A stretch of DNA of 38,201 bases, from NCBI GenBank assembly GCA_900550935.1, contig URUD01000029.1:1-38201 (forward strand), written 5' to 3'. This document shows positions 1 to 7,712 of this stretch, piece after piece. Position 1 is the stretch's first letter; each line of letters opens with the position of its first letter. The translations under genes and the position numbers were made by a program. The notes under the pieces are model-generated. The model saw only the letters and a list, made by a program, of their open reading frames with translations, had not been told where the DNA came from and searched no databases. The stretch is from an uncultured Roseburia sp. (GTDB lineage: Bacteria; Bacillota; Clostridia; Lachnospirales; Lachnospiraceae).

Positions 1-266
1 TCTACGAAGTCCGGCATCAAATTGTATGTATACGGATAAACCTGAATCATTCCCTCCCCGATAAAGGAGATAAATACTTTCAATACAAGAAATAATACCA
101 GTAAGTCAAATGCAGCGGTAAGTTCTTTACTCTTGGAAACCTTACCTTCTTCTCTTGCATCTCTTAATTTTTTCTCTGTTGCAGGTTCTGTCTTCTCTCC
201 ACCTGGGCCATCTTTTGCAAACCACTGGAGATCATAATCCAGTATTAATCGAATATCGTCTTCCAA
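1..266 (-). CDS. flhB: Flagellar export switch protein FlhB, N-terminal part (cut by window edge)
   Basis: FlhB is the membrane gate subunit of the flagellar type III export apparatus. It controls the switch from rod/hook to filament substrates. Only the first ~88 codons are in the window. The frame reads a family-typical N-terminus: DYDLQWFAKDGPGGEKTEPA, then a basic stretch (TEKKLRDAREEGKVSKSKEL), then the first hydrophobic helix (FDLLVLFLVLKVFISFI). There is no ATG in frame after the stop at 284-282. A TTG at 266-264 sits 9-11 nt after AGAAGGAA, so I take TTG as the start; it lies one base after the fliR stop. The autocleavage NPTH site would be outside the window. The family assignment is certain; the start is inferred from the ribosome binding site. 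Confidence 0.9.
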   Translation of the reverse strand, partial: MEDDIRLILDYDLQWFAKDGPGGEKTEPATEKKLRDAREEGKVSKSKELTAAFDLLVLFLVLKVFISFIGEGMIQVYPYTYNLMPDFV

Positions 267-267
267 C

Positions 268-1047
268 TCAATACATTCCTTCTATAAATAATACCATCAT
301 CTTTCGCATTTCATTAAATATGAAATCTGCAATTCCAGGTAATAGCGTTATGGTCAAAAACATAACCAAAAACCCTACCATAATCTTCATCTGCATACCT
401 ACTGCAAACATGTTCATCTGTGGCGATACTTTTGCCAGAATACCAAGAATACAGTTTAAGATCATAATACAGGCAAATACAGGAAGATAAATGCGAAAAC
501 CTATGACAAACAGATCGGTCATATACTGCATCATAGAGGAAAGCAGATGATCCCATTGAAAATTCTGTCCATTGACAGGAACAACCACAAAGGAATCAGA
601 AAATGCCCTTAAAATTACCTGATACATATTGGTTGCGATCAAAAGCAGCAATATAAAGTAATTATACATATTTCCAACCAGAGTAGACTGTGTGTTCATC
701 TCCGGATTGAACTCTGTTGCCATGGTAAGACCGATATCCATGGAAATAACATGTCCCGAAAATAAAATAATGGAATTACATATGTTTGCACCTAGTCCTA
801 TCAGCAACCCTGTAATTCCTTCCTTTAAAACAATCATCGCATATCCGATAAGACCTGTATATTCAACTGCCGTTTTATCAACAAACGTAAACAACAAAAG
901 TGAAATAAATACGGATAGCCCGATCTTAACACGGGCTGGAACCCCGGACTGTCCATAGAACGGCGCAATGTATACAAAACATGATACGCGAACCAATATT
1001 AAAATTAATATTTCAAAATTAGTCAATGAAAAAGTATATTCAAACAT
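268..1047 (-). CDS. fliR: Flagellar export apparatus membrane protein FliR
   Basis: FliR is one of the integral membrane subunits (with FliP and FliQ) of the export gate inside the MS ring. The 259-residue protein has the usual length and is almost wholly hydrophobic. It starts MFEYTFSLTNFEILILILVR and continues with the family-typical PFYGQSGVPARVKIGLSVFISLLL stretch at about residues 31-54. It starts with ATG three bases after the fliQ stop, with GGTGG as ribosome binding site. flhB follows with one base between. The order fliP-fliQ-fliR-flhB is the standard export-gate block, which supports the call. Confidence 0.96.
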   Translation of the reverse strand: MFEYTFSLTNFEILILILVRVSCFVYIAPFYGQSGVPARVKIGLSVFISLLLFTFVDKTAVEYTGLIGYAMIVLKEGITGLLIGLGANICNSIILFSGHVISMDIGLTMATEFNPEMNTQSTLVGNMYNYFILLLLIATNMYQVILRAFSDSFVVVPVNGQNFQWDHLLSSMMQYMTDLFVIGFRIYLPVFACIMILNCILGILAKVSPQMNMFAVGMQMKIMVGFLVMFLTITLLPGIADFIFNEMRKMMVLFIEGMY

Positions 1048-1050
1048 ACA

Positions 1051-1323
1051 TCATCCACCAAGATAAACACCAAAATTTGACCATAAATTGGTCATGAATT
1101 CTGATAAGTTTGTCAAAATCCATGAGCCAAAGAAAATCATACCGACAAATACGGCTATGATCTTAGGAACAAAGGTCAAAGTCTGTTCCTGAATAGAGGT
1201 TACTGTTTGAAAGATACTAATTATAAGACCTACCACCAACGAAATAAGCAACAATGGTGCTGAACATATTATAATTGTGTAAATGGCATCTCTTGCCACA
1301 TCAAGGACTTGTCCTTCTGTCAT
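1051..1323 (-). CDS. fliQ: Flagellar export apparatus membrane protein FliQ
   Basis: FliQ is the small two-helix subunit of the flagellar export gate. The 90-residue product has the family's exact size. It begins MTEGQVLDVARDAIYTIII and has two hydrophobic helices (about residues 17-38 and 50-72) around the conserved segment ISIFQTVTSIQEQTLTFVPK. A strong GAGGTGA site lies 6 nt before the ATG. It lies between fliP and fliR, as in nearly all flagellated bacteria. Confidence 0.97.
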   Translation of the reverse strand: MTEGQVLDVARDAIYTIIICSAPLLLISLVVGLIISIFQTVTSIQEQTLTFVPKIIAVFVGMIFFGSWILTNLSEFMTNLWSNFGVYLGG

Positions 1324-1351
1324 TCTCTATCACCTCAAAACATCTCCTGCA

Positions 1352-2230
1352 TCAGTAAAAGGTCTGGACCAGATTATTGATAACAAGATTCCATCCATCT
1401 GCCAAAATAAATAAAAGGATCTTAAACGGCAGTGAAATTGTGGTCGGTGGCAACATCATCATACCCATTGACATAAGTACGGATGCAACTACCATATCAA
1501 TTACAATAAATGGGATATAAATCAAAAATCCCATGATAAATGCCTGTCTTAACTCTCCAATAATGAACGCTGGTATAATAATCGTCATCGGAACAACATC
1601 ATAGGCTTCCGTTCCGCCATCCTCATCAATATCATAGGTCTGACCTGAAATATCAATGAATAAATTGACATCCTTAGTCTGCAATTTACCATTCTTATAC
1701 ATAAAAGAACGAATCGGACCCTCTGCCTCTTTTACTGCTTCCTCCATCGTAATCTCACCATTGTCAAGTGGAACGATTGCTTTTTCATTGATCTCCTGAA
1801 ATGTCGGCCACATAATAAAAAATGTGAGGAACAATGCCAGTCCGATCAAAACCTGATTTGGAGGGGATGTCTGTGTACCAATCGCTGTACGTAGGAAATG
1901 CAATACAATGATAATTCTGGTATAGGACGTCAACATAATCAAAAGCGACGGAGCTAACGAAATGATCGTCAGCACAAGCAATGCACGTACCGGTGTCGAT
2001 AATGCTGCTTCTTCATCATTAATGGAAACATTGATACCACTTAAATTTCTGCTTTGTGTTGTACTTGTATCTCCAGATGTACTCTCCGCATCGAATGACG
2101 TAATACTGTCTGGATCCATAGATGCTGCATAAACTCTTGTATTTCCATAAGTAAGAACCAACGTAACCGCAAGAATCACGACTGCAAAGGCAAATGATAT
2201 CATACAATATGTTTTTTTCTTTTTTGTCAT
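1352..2230 (-). CDS. fliP: Flagellar export apparatus membrane protein FliP, with signal peptide and long N-terminal segment
   Basis: FliP is the core pentamer of the export gate. The 292-residue product has a basic start (MTKKKKTY) and a hydrophobic signal-type helix at about 9-35. A Ser/Thr/Asp-rich segment at 36-75 is not part of the core. The conserved body follows: ALLVLTIISLAPSLLIMLTSY, then RIIIVLHFLRTAIGTQTSPPNQVLIGLALFLTFFIM. The C-terminal MGMMMLPPTTISLPFKILLF is the diagnostic FliP signature. It is longer than the usual ~210-250 residues because of the N-terminal segment. The ATG is 3 bases after the fliO stop, with CAGGG upstream. Confidence 0.97.
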   Translation of the reverse strand: MTKKKKTYCMISFAFAVVILAVTLVLTYGNTRVYAASMDPDSITSFDAESTSGDTSTTQSRNLSGINVSINDEEAALSTPVRALLVLTIISLAPSLLIMLTSYTRIIIVLHFLRTAIGTQTSPPNQVLIGLALFLTFFIMWPTFQEINEKAIVPLDNGEITMEEAVKEAEGPIRSFMYKNGKLQTKDVNLFIDISGQTYDIDEDGGTEAYDVVPMTIIIPAFIIGELRQAFIMGFLIYIPFIVIDMVVASVLMSMGMMMLPPTTISLPFKILLFILADGWNLVINNLVQTFY

Positions 2231-2233
2231 AAT

Positions 2234-2593
2234 TTAACCCTGCTTTTTGGGAAAACGCTCCTTTAACTTGCTAAGAAGTTTCTGAAAGTCTTCCTGTGAG
2301 TCCTGTGTCATCTCCTTTAGTTCTTCTGCAGACACCTCTGCCAACATCGTCACTTCCTCTTTGCCTACGGCAACAACAAGATATTTTTCACCCACACGGA
2401 TAATCTGTACCAGTTTGTTGTTCCCAATTCGCAGACTTTCTACGACTTGAAGGTTTTTCCCTGTCATCTGTGTCTTTTGAAAGCCGCCAACCCATTTTGT
2501 TGTCAGATATGTAACCAGCAGAACGAGTGCAAAAATAATGACCGCACCCAGTAGCTGCAGAAAACTGTTTAAAGAAGAATTCAATAATATCAT
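2234..2593 (-). CDS. fliO: Flagellar biosynthesis protein FliO
   Basis: FliO is a single-pass membrane protein that helps assemble the FliP gate. The 119-residue product has one transmembrane helix at about 10-30 (FLQLLGAVIIFALVLLVTYLTTKWV). A small cytoplasmic domain follows, with the typical LQVVESLRIGNNKLVQIIRVGEKYLVVAVG pattern, then a charged tail. Identification rests on this pattern and on position: FliO is poorly conserved but always next to fliP. The ribosome binding site is weak (TAGG), which fits translational coupling to cheY, whose stop lies one base upstream. Confidence 0.9.
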   Translation of the reverse strand: MILLNSSLNSFLQLLGAVIIFALVLLVTYLTTKWVGGFQKTQMTGKNLQVVESLRIGNNKLVQIIRVGEKYLVVAVGKEEVTMLAEVSAEELKEMTQDSQEDFQKLLSKLKERFPKKQG

Positions 2594-2594
2594 A

Positions 2595-2954
2595 TTAACC
2601 TACTACTTTTTTTACTGCTTCTAGTACACGCTCTGCCTGGAATGGTTTTACGATGAAGTCTTTTGCCCCTGACTGAATGGCCTCGATAACCATCGCCTGC
2701 TGTCCCATTGCAGAACACATAATAACATTGGCATTTGCATCAATTTCTTTGATTTTCTTTAATGCCTGAATACCATCCATATCTGGCATGGTAATATCCA
2801 TTAATACTAAATCTGGTTTTGTTTCCGGATATTTTTCTACTGCAATTGCTCCATTCTCTGCTTCTGCTGCAATCTCATAACCATTTTTGGTTAAGATATC
2901 CTTAATCATCATTCTCATAAAAGCAGCATCATCACAAATCATAATCTTTGCCAT
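2595..2954 (-). CDS. cheY: Chemotaxis response regulator CheY
   Basis: Single receiver domain that, when phosphorylated by CheA, binds the motor switch (FliM/FliY). All active-site residues are present: acidic pair D8-D9, phosphoacceptor D53 (LVLMDITMPDMDG), S81 in MCSAMG, and K103 in FIVKPF. The frame extends upstream to a TTG at 2975, but AGGAGAG lies 6 nt before the ATG at 2954, so the 119-residue form is the real protein. It lies between fliY and fliO, the usual place in clostridial and Bacillus fla/che operons, next to the switch proteins it acts on. Confidence 0.96.
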   Translation of the reverse strand: MAKIMICDDAAFMRMMIKDILTKNGYEIAAEAENGAIAVEKYPETKPDLVLMDITMPDMDGIQALKKIKEIDANANVIMCSAMGQQAMVIEAIQSGAKDFIVKPFQAERVLEAVKKVVG

Positions 2955-2991
2955 AATTTTCTCTCCTATTCGCAACTATTCTTGTTACTTT

Positions 2992-4182
2992 TTATTTTAT
3001 AATTTCGGTAATTCGTATACCATAGCTTTCTTCGATGATAACAACTTCACCTTTGGCTACAAATTTACCATTTACTAACACATCAATCGGCTCACCAGCG
3101 ATACGATTTAATTCTATAATAGTACCAGGGGTAAAATCAAGTATTTCCTTAATAGATTTTGAAGTTCTTCCCAATTCTACTGTCACCTCAAGAGGTACAT
3201 CCATAATTAAATCGATATTTTCCGGACCATACCCTGTCGGTACGTTTCCAGAAAATGCCTGAAACTGTGCTGGCTGCACATTTACCTGTTGTTGTCCATA
3301 CATCTGCGACATCTCCTGACCCATCATTGGTTGCCCCATCATCGGCTGTCCTCCCATCATTGGCTGTCCTCCCATCATTGGCGGTGGTGCCATCTGCGGC
3401 TGCATTGCCGGCTGTCCCATTGGTTGCTGACCTGCCGCCATCTGTGAAGCCTGTTGTGGCTGCTGTGGTGCTGCACTTTCATTTGTTACAGTGGAATTCG
3501 TATCTTCTTCCATCGTCTCTGTAACATTCTCGCACATCTCTTTTGCAAAGGAGATTGGATACAACTGCATGATCTCACTGTCCACAATATCTCCAATTTC
3601 CATTTTGAAAGAAATCTTTACGAATTCTCCTGCAAGGAATTCATCAATTGCGCTCTCATCCACAGTTTCCTGTAAATCTATCAAATCCGCTACTGGCGGG
3701 CTGATATCAATCACTTTATTCAGCATGGATGACAAAGAAGTGGCTGCCGAACCCATCATCTGGTTCATTGCCTCGCTGATCGCACTTAAATGTAATTCAC
3801 CAAGTTCGCCATCCGTATTTGTTCCATCACCACCCATCATAAGATCGGTAATGACTTTTACATCATGTTCTTTTAATACAAGAATATTGCTTCCATCTAA
3901 TCCTACGGTATAACCAATCCGGATAAAAACACAAGGTTTTTCATACGCATCACAGATATCATTCCAGTTTGCAAATGAAACAACTGGTGTTGAGATATCA
4001 ACTTTCCGGTTTACCAGAGAAAACAGTGTCGTAGCTGCCGTTCCCATGCTTATATTGGCAATCTCGCCAATCGCATCCTTCTCTTTCTCTGACAGAGTCT
4101 CTTCAGCTACTCCATCATCAGCAGCGGCAGCAGGACTGTTCAGTAAAGCATTAATTTCTTCTTGAGACATTGCTCCATCCAT
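2992..4182 (-). CDS. fliY: Flagellar switch protein / CheY-P phosphatase FliY (CheC-like plus FliN domain)
   Basis: FliY replaces FliN in the C-ring of many Gram-positives and also dephosphorylates CheY-P. The order in the 396 residues is as follows. A FliM-like CheY-P-binding peptide (SQEEINALL, 6-14) comes first. A CheC-like domain carries two complete phosphatase motifs of the D/S-x3-E-x2-N-x22-P type (D36/E40/N43/P66 and S133/E137/N140/P163). A low-complexity Gln/Met/Pro/Gly linker spans about 236-312. The C-terminal SpoA (FliN) domain runs from 322 to 396. Both catalytic motifs are intact, so phosphatase activity is likely. The ATG at 4182 has GGGAGGAG 7 nt upstream, inside the end of fliM. 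The linker holds in-frame tandem repeats, listed separately. Confidence 0.95.
   Translation of the reverse strand: MDGAMSQEEINALLNSPAAAADDGVAEETLSEKEKDAIGEIANISMGTAATTLFSLVNRKVDISTPVVSFANWNDICDAYEKPCVFIRIGYTVGLDGSNILVLKEHDVKVITDLMMGGDGTNTDGELGELHLSAISEAMNQMMGSAATSLSSMLNKVIDISPPVADLIDLQETVDESAIDEFLAGEFVKISFKMEIGDIVDSEIMQLYPISFAKEMCENVTETMEEDTNSTVTNESAAPQQPQQASQMAAGQQPMGQPAMQPQMAPPPMMGGQPMMGGQPMMGQPMMGQEMSQMYGQQQVNVQPAQFQAFSGNVPTGYGPENIDLIMDVPLEVTVELGRTSKSIKEILDFTPGTIIELNRIAGEPIDVLVNGKFVAKGEVVIIEESYGIRITEIIK
3325..3390 (-). repeat. In-frame tandem repeat in the fliY linker
   Basis: An imperfect tandem repeat of 15-18 bp units encodes consecutive Met-Met-Gly-(Gly)-Gln-Pro copies in FliY residues 268-288. 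Units are multiples of three, so slippage would change linker length without a frameshift. Adjacent sequence on both sides is also Gln/Met/Pro-rich. Confidence 0.75.
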
Positions 4183-4183
4183 G

Positions 4184-5164
4184 TTACTGCTCCTCCCTAA
4201 TCACTGATGTAATTCTTACTGCATAATTATCACCGGTTGCTCCCGGCAGAGCAGTAAATTTTTTTATATTACCAACATAAATATCCAGTTCTTCATCCAC
4301 TTTTGTATCTAAACGGACAATATCGCCACGCTGTAATCCAAGGAAGTCATTCACTGATATCGTACTATTTCCAAGCACGGCCTTGATTGGCATAGGTGCT
4401 TTTGAAATCAGTGCCTCAATGGTATCTGAATATTGCTGTTCGTCTTTTTCCTGAAGACTTGAATACCAGTACTTGGTATTTAATTTATCCATAACACTCT
4501 CTAGTGTAAGGTATGGCAGACAGATATTGATCAGTCCCTCTACCTCTCCTATTTTAATATTGAGTGTTACTAACGCTATCATTTCCGTAGGAGATATGAT
4601 CTGTGCATACTGTGAGTTGGTCTCAATTCGCTCTAAGCGAGGTTCTAACTCACATACGCTGTCCCACGGTTCTATCAGAAGGTTGACTACCACGTTGAAG
4701 ATTCTCTCAATGATCAACAACTCAATCTCTGAGAAATCACGGGGTCTGTCCAGGGGCGCTCCCTTTCCTCCCAACATACGGTCTACGATTGTATATCCTA
4801 AGTTTTCTGCAATCTCTATGATGATATTACCGTTTAACGGAGAAAAGTTTACAATCCCCAACAGTACCGGATTAGACAGTGCATTCGAAAATTCTGAATA
4901 AGTAACTGCCTCTGAATTCATCACTTCAACCTGAACATTTTTCCTCAAATATACCGGAAGATTGGTTGACAACAATCTTCCGTAATGTTCAAAGATTATT
5001 TCCAGTGTACGCAAATGTTCTTTGGAAAACTTTGCAGGACGGGCAAAATCGTAATTCTTAACTTGTTTTTCATTATTATCTTTTATTTCGTCTACATCCA
5101 GTTCACCACTGCTTAACGCTTTCAGTAAACTGTCTATCTCATTTTGAGATAAGACTTCACCCAT
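4184..5164 (-). CDS. fliM: Flagellar motor switch protein FliM
   Basis: FliM is the C-ring subunit that binds CheY-P and sets rotation direction. The 326 residues contain the N-terminal CheY-P-binding helix (LSQNEIDSLLKAL). A CheC-like middle domain follows, with the conserved segment RPAKFSKEHLRTLEIIFEHY near its start and an LSNPVLLGIVNFSPLNGNIIIEI stretch. A SpoA domain forms the C-terminus (GNSTISVNDFLGLQRGDIVRLD). Length is normal. The ATG has GGTGG 8 nt upstream. fliY begins two bases after its stop, so the two switch proteins are translationally coupled. Confidence 0.97.
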   Translation of the reverse strand: MGEVLSQNEIDSLLKALSSGELDVDEIKDNNEKQVKNYDFARPAKFSKEHLRTLEIIFEHYGRLLSTNLPVYLRKNVQVEVMNSEAVTYSEFSNALSNPVLLGIVNFSPLNGNIIIEIAENLGYTIVDRMLGGKGAPLDRPRDFSEIELLIIERIFNVVVNLLIEPWDSVCELEPRLERIETNSQYAQIISPTEMIALVTLNIKIGEVEGLINICLPYLTLESVMDKLNTKYWYSSLQEKDEQQYSDTIEALISKAPMPIKAVLGNSTISVNDFLGLQRGDIVRLDTKVDEELDIYVGNIKKFTALPGATGDNYAVRITSVIREEQ

Positions 5165-5196
5165 TCTTTCTCACCACCTAACGCAAATATTTATGT

Positions 5197-5721
5197 CTAT
5201 TCGGTTTTCACGCTGGAGAAGTTTACACCAACAATGAAGTCTTTTCCTCCGAACATATCCTGAACTGCTGCTAATATCTCATCCTTTACATCCTGATAAC
5301 CGTTCGCATTGAACTCATCTAATGTATAGTTGCTGACGATCGTGTTAATCTCACTCTGAATGATGGTCTCTTTTGCAGCAAGTCCCTCGGAACCGCCGTA
5401 TGTCTTATAACCATCGCTCTTGGTGTTCATAGAAAGACTGATGGAATATACTGCATAATGTTTTTTACCATCAGTGCCCTCTTTTAAGTTAGAAGTAAAC
5501 TGTGACTCAATTGTATAAGTCTCAATATCTTCAATTGGTACTGTTGGTGTCGCCTGTGCATCACCGCTTTCTAATTCCAGATCGATTGCTGAGCACACCT
5601 GATCCACAAGCTGATTTGATTTTTTTGTCTGTGGAATAATGGTAAATGTTAAAATCGCTGTTAATACCAGATTTACCAAAACAAGTGCTAGAATAATTAC
5701 TGACATCAGATTTTTTTTCAT
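5197..5721 (-). CDS. fliL: Flagellar basal-body-associated protein FliL
   Basis: FliL is a single-pass membrane protein that surrounds and supports the stator units. The 174 residues show a short cytoplasmic start (MKKNLMS), a transmembrane helix at about 7-29 (VIILALVLVNLVLTAILTFTII) and an extracytoplasmic domain. That domain ends FGGKDFIVGVNFSSVKTE, the usual position for the FliL C-terminal strand. Sequence conservation in this family is low. The call rests on topology, length, this C-terminus and the position between motB and fliM. GGAAGG precedes the ATG by 7 nt. Confidence 0.9.
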   Translation of the reverse strand: MKKNLMSVIILALVLVNLVLTAILTFTIIPQTKKSNQLVDQVCSAIDLELESGDAQATPTVPIEDIETYTIESQFTSNLKEGTDGKKHYAVYSISLSMNTKSDGYKTYGGSEGLAAKETIIQSEINTIVSNYTLDEFNANGYQDVKDEILAAVQDMFGGKDFIVGVNFSSVKTE

Positions 5722-5737
5722 AATTTTACCTTCCCGC

Positions 5738-6547
5738 TTATTGTAATTCTGAGCTATAAGAATTATATATTTTGATTACTACTCGTCTGTTTCTTGCTCT
5801 TCCTTCCGGTGTTGAGTTATCCGCGATCGGAACATACTCACCACGTCCTGCAGACTTGATGTGTGCCGGCTCCAATGTCGTGATCTCTCTTAAATAGTCA
5901 CTTACGGATCTTGCACGATAAAAGGAAAGCACATCATTGTCTTCATATTTGGAAGAATGGATTGGAACGTTATCCGTATGTCCCTCAACCTCTATGATAT
6001 TCTGCTGATATGGTTCGATCAGCTTTCCAATCTTGTCGATCAATGGGTACGCCTCCTGCTTAATGTCGGATTTTCCGGAGTCAAATAAAATTGCTCCATT
6101 CATATTAAGCATGACATACTGTGCATCAAAGTCCACTTCCACTTCATCCTGAATCCCATATTTGCTGATTGCTTCTTCAATCGCCTGAGCCATCTGTTCT
6201 GATTCCTCAAGTGATTGTTCTTTGTAAGCTTCTGCAATATCTTCTTCCGTATCTGACTCTTCATCCGATTTGGAGTTTGCCTGATCCTTATAATAAGAAT
6301 CTAACATTTCAAGCTGACTTACGCCAGAGGAGACTAACTCGCCCTCTCCGATGGAAGCACCACCACTTGGCAGGATACTAAATGTATTCTGAAAGGATGC
6401 AACGATTTTTTCAAATTTCTCAGCATCCACATCAGACATCGCAAAAAGCATAACGAAGAAACACAGCAGCAGATTCATCAGGTCGGAGAATGTATTCATC
6501 CATGCAGGTGAGCCTTTCGGCGCATCTTCCTGTTTTTTTCTCGCCAC
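5738..6547 (-). CDS. motB: Flagellar stator protein MotB
   Basis: MotB anchors the stator to peptidoglycan and carries the ion-binding aspartate. In 269 residues: a basic N-terminus, then one transmembrane helix at about 20-38 containing the essential D22 (NTFSDLMNLLLCFFVMLFAM). A plug/linker with an acidic, low-conservation stretch spans about 60-135. The OmpA-like peptidoglycan-binding domain follows, with VEGHTDNVPI and the downstream SFYRARSVSDYL and GRGEYVPIADNSTPEGRARNRRV segments. It starts with GTG (6547-6545), whose first base is the last base of the motA TAG stop, a strongly coupled arrangement. Confidence 0.97.
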   Translation of the reverse strand: MARKKQEDAPKGSPAWMNTFSDLMNLLLCFFVMLFAMSDVDAEKFEKIVASFQNTFSILPSGGASIGEGELVSSGVSQLEMLDSYYKDQANSKSDEESDTEEDIAEAYKEQSLEESEQMAQAIEEAISKYGIQDEVEVDFDAQYVMLNMNGAILFDSGKSDIKQEAYPLIDKIGKLIEPYQQNIIEVEGHTDNVPIHSSKYEDNDVLSFYRARSVSDYLREITTLEPAHIKSAGRGEYVPIADNSTPEGRARNRRVVIKIYNSYSSELQ

Positions 6548-7353
6548 TATTCCTCACCTCCGCCTTCACCTTCTGCTGAGTTATTACGCTCCGAAGGAGC
6601 AAGGAACGATTTCAGTTTTTCTTCTATAACTCGTGGGTTTTCTCCTGCCTGGATGGACAAGATACCCTCCACTGTAATTTCCTTCATCATCATTTCAGTA
6701 TCATTATTTACTTTTAATTTAGCTGCTGTTGGATTACATAACCAGTTTGCGATCAGAGAGCCATACAAAGTTGTCAGTAACGCAACCGCCATCTTTGGGC
6801 CGATGGAAGCAGAATCCTGCATGTCCTTTAACATAAGTACCAGACCGATCAGGGTACCGATCATACCCCAGGCAGGACCAAGTTCAGCCCATTTTTCCCA
6901 GAAACCAATTCTCTTTTTATGTCTGGCTTCGATACATGTCAAATCCGTCTCTAAAATGCCTCGTACTAATTCCGGGTCTGTACCATCAACGACCAGCATG
7001 ATGCCCTTTTTCAGGAAGTCATCCTCAATTCCGTTTGCTGCTTCCTCTAACGCCAGCAAACCTTCTTTTCTTGCCGTATTCGACAGATCGATAATATTTT
7101 TGATCACCTGTGCCGGATCCTGTACTTCATCCTTGAACGTCAAAGTGATACTCTTAAGTCCTCCGATGAAATCCGGTAATTTATTGGAACCTAATGTACC
7201 GGAAATAGAACCACCGAGTGTGATAATAATAGACGCAAGATCGAACATATTAATCAATCCTGTAACACCCGAACCACTGGATAACACACCGAATACAAAC
7301 ATTACTACACCGAGCAATATACCTGCTATAGAAGCTATATCCACTTTTTCCAC
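6547..7353 (-). CDS. motA: Flagellar stator protein MotA
   Basis: MotA forms the ion channel with MotB and contacts FliG. The 268 residues show paired N-terminal helices (IASIAGILLGVVMFVFGVLSSG, then a second near 28-50). A large cytoplasmic loop of about 100 residues carries charged residues. The second helix pair starts with the conserved ELGPAWGMIGTLIGLVLML and continues through MAVALLTTLYGSLIANWLCNP. The tail (about 235-268) is Glu/Gly-rich. The start is GTG with AAGGATGG upstream. motA is the first gene of the second transcription block; see the promoter and leader entries. Confidence 0.97.
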   Translation of the reverse strand: MEKVDIASIAGILLGVVMFVFGVLSSGSGVTGLINMFDLASIIITLGGSISGTLGSNKLPDFIGGLKSITLTFKDEVQDPAQVIKNIIDLSNTARKEGLLALEEAANGIEDDFLKKGIMLVVDGTDPELVRGILETDLTCIEARHKKRIGFWEKWAELGPAWGMIGTLIGLVLMLKDMQDSASIGPKMAVALLTTLYGSLIANWLCNPTAAKLKVNNDTEMMMKEITVEGILSIQAGENPRVIEEKLKSFLAPSERNNSAEGEGGGEE

Positions 7354-7565
7354 CTACCATCCTTGATTTTTGTTTTAGTAAAATTGCAATGTGAAGCCGG
7401 GTATCAATCCTTTTAGCCCATGCTGGCACACTTTTCTGTCTCTCATTCTACTAAATATTTAACTTCTTGTCTACTTTCTTTTACAAGACTTCCCTTTTTT
7501 GGTGTTTTTTAGCACCAACTTGTCCTATACAACAACTTAACACCTGTACGAAAGGACTAATTCAC
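7354..7565 (-). promoter_or_regulatory. Long structured 5' leader of the motA transcript
   Basis: About 210 nt between the inferred start site and the motA GTG contain no convincing ORF but several possible helices. In order of transcription: GUCCU/AGGAC (7553-7557 with 7522-7526), UCUUGU/ACAAGA (7483-7488 with 7465-7470), and a proximal element at 7390-7430 in which UGU/ACA, GCC/GGC and GGG/CCC pair with bulges between. I recognise no known riboswitch consensus. The length and the compact proximal element suggest post-transcriptional control, but the helices are short and unproven. Confidence 0.4.
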
Positions 7566-7571
7566 ATCGTT

Positions 7572-7600
7572 AGTATAGCATATATAGTAGAATGTGTGAA
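7572..7600 (-). promoter_or_regulatory. SigA-type promoter of the motA block
   Basis: On the minus strand TTCACA (7600-7595) is followed after 17 nt by TATACT (7577-7572). The -10 box is preceded by TG in the extended position (TGCTATACT). This is a near-ideal vegetative promoter directly after the flgE hairpin, so motA through flhB can be transcribed independently of flgB. The region from 7354 to 7712 therefore holds a hairpin, this promoter and the motA leader, and no gene. Confidence 0.75.
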
Positions 7601-7670
7601 TACATTTTACCATATATATTTCAATTTTTTCAAATAACTTGTACTTTTCTGTAACAAATTAACAATAGCT

Positions 7671-7706
7671 ACACCAGAAAGCACCTGTTTTTGTGCCCTC
7701 TGGTGT
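7671..7706 (-). terminator. 14-bp hairpin immediately after flgE
   Basis: Six bases after the flgE stop, positions 7693-7706 and 7671-7684 pair over 14 bp with only two G-U pairs, closing an 8-nt A-rich loop. The stem is too strong to be accidental. There is no clean U-run behind it (AGCUAUUGUUAAUUUG), so it could be a partial terminator or an mRNA-stabilising 3' structure separating the flgB-flgE and motA-flhB blocks. Confidence 0.65.
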
Positions 7707-7712
7707 CAGAAA

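Noticed and set aside
155..490. Plus-strand ORF across fliR and flhB
   Set aside because: It lies antisense to two clear flagellar genes, has no ribosome binding site and no recognisable protein features.
3255..3524. Plus-strand Pro/Val/Ala-rich ORF in fliY
   Set aside because: It is the antisense reading of the fliY linker repeats; its odd composition comes only from the repeat.
6653..7366. 237-codon plus-strand ORF opposite motA
   Set aside because: Antisense to the whole of motA, with no independent coding evidence.
7354..7565. Cyclic-di-GMP riboswitch before motA
   Set aside because: Considered because of the motility context, but the conserved core sequences of the GEMM-I and class II types are not present.
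7561..7600. TTCACA-N28-TGTGAA inverted repeat around the motA promoter
   Set aside because: The half sites are only 6 bp and far apart, and one is the -35 box itself; likely chance.
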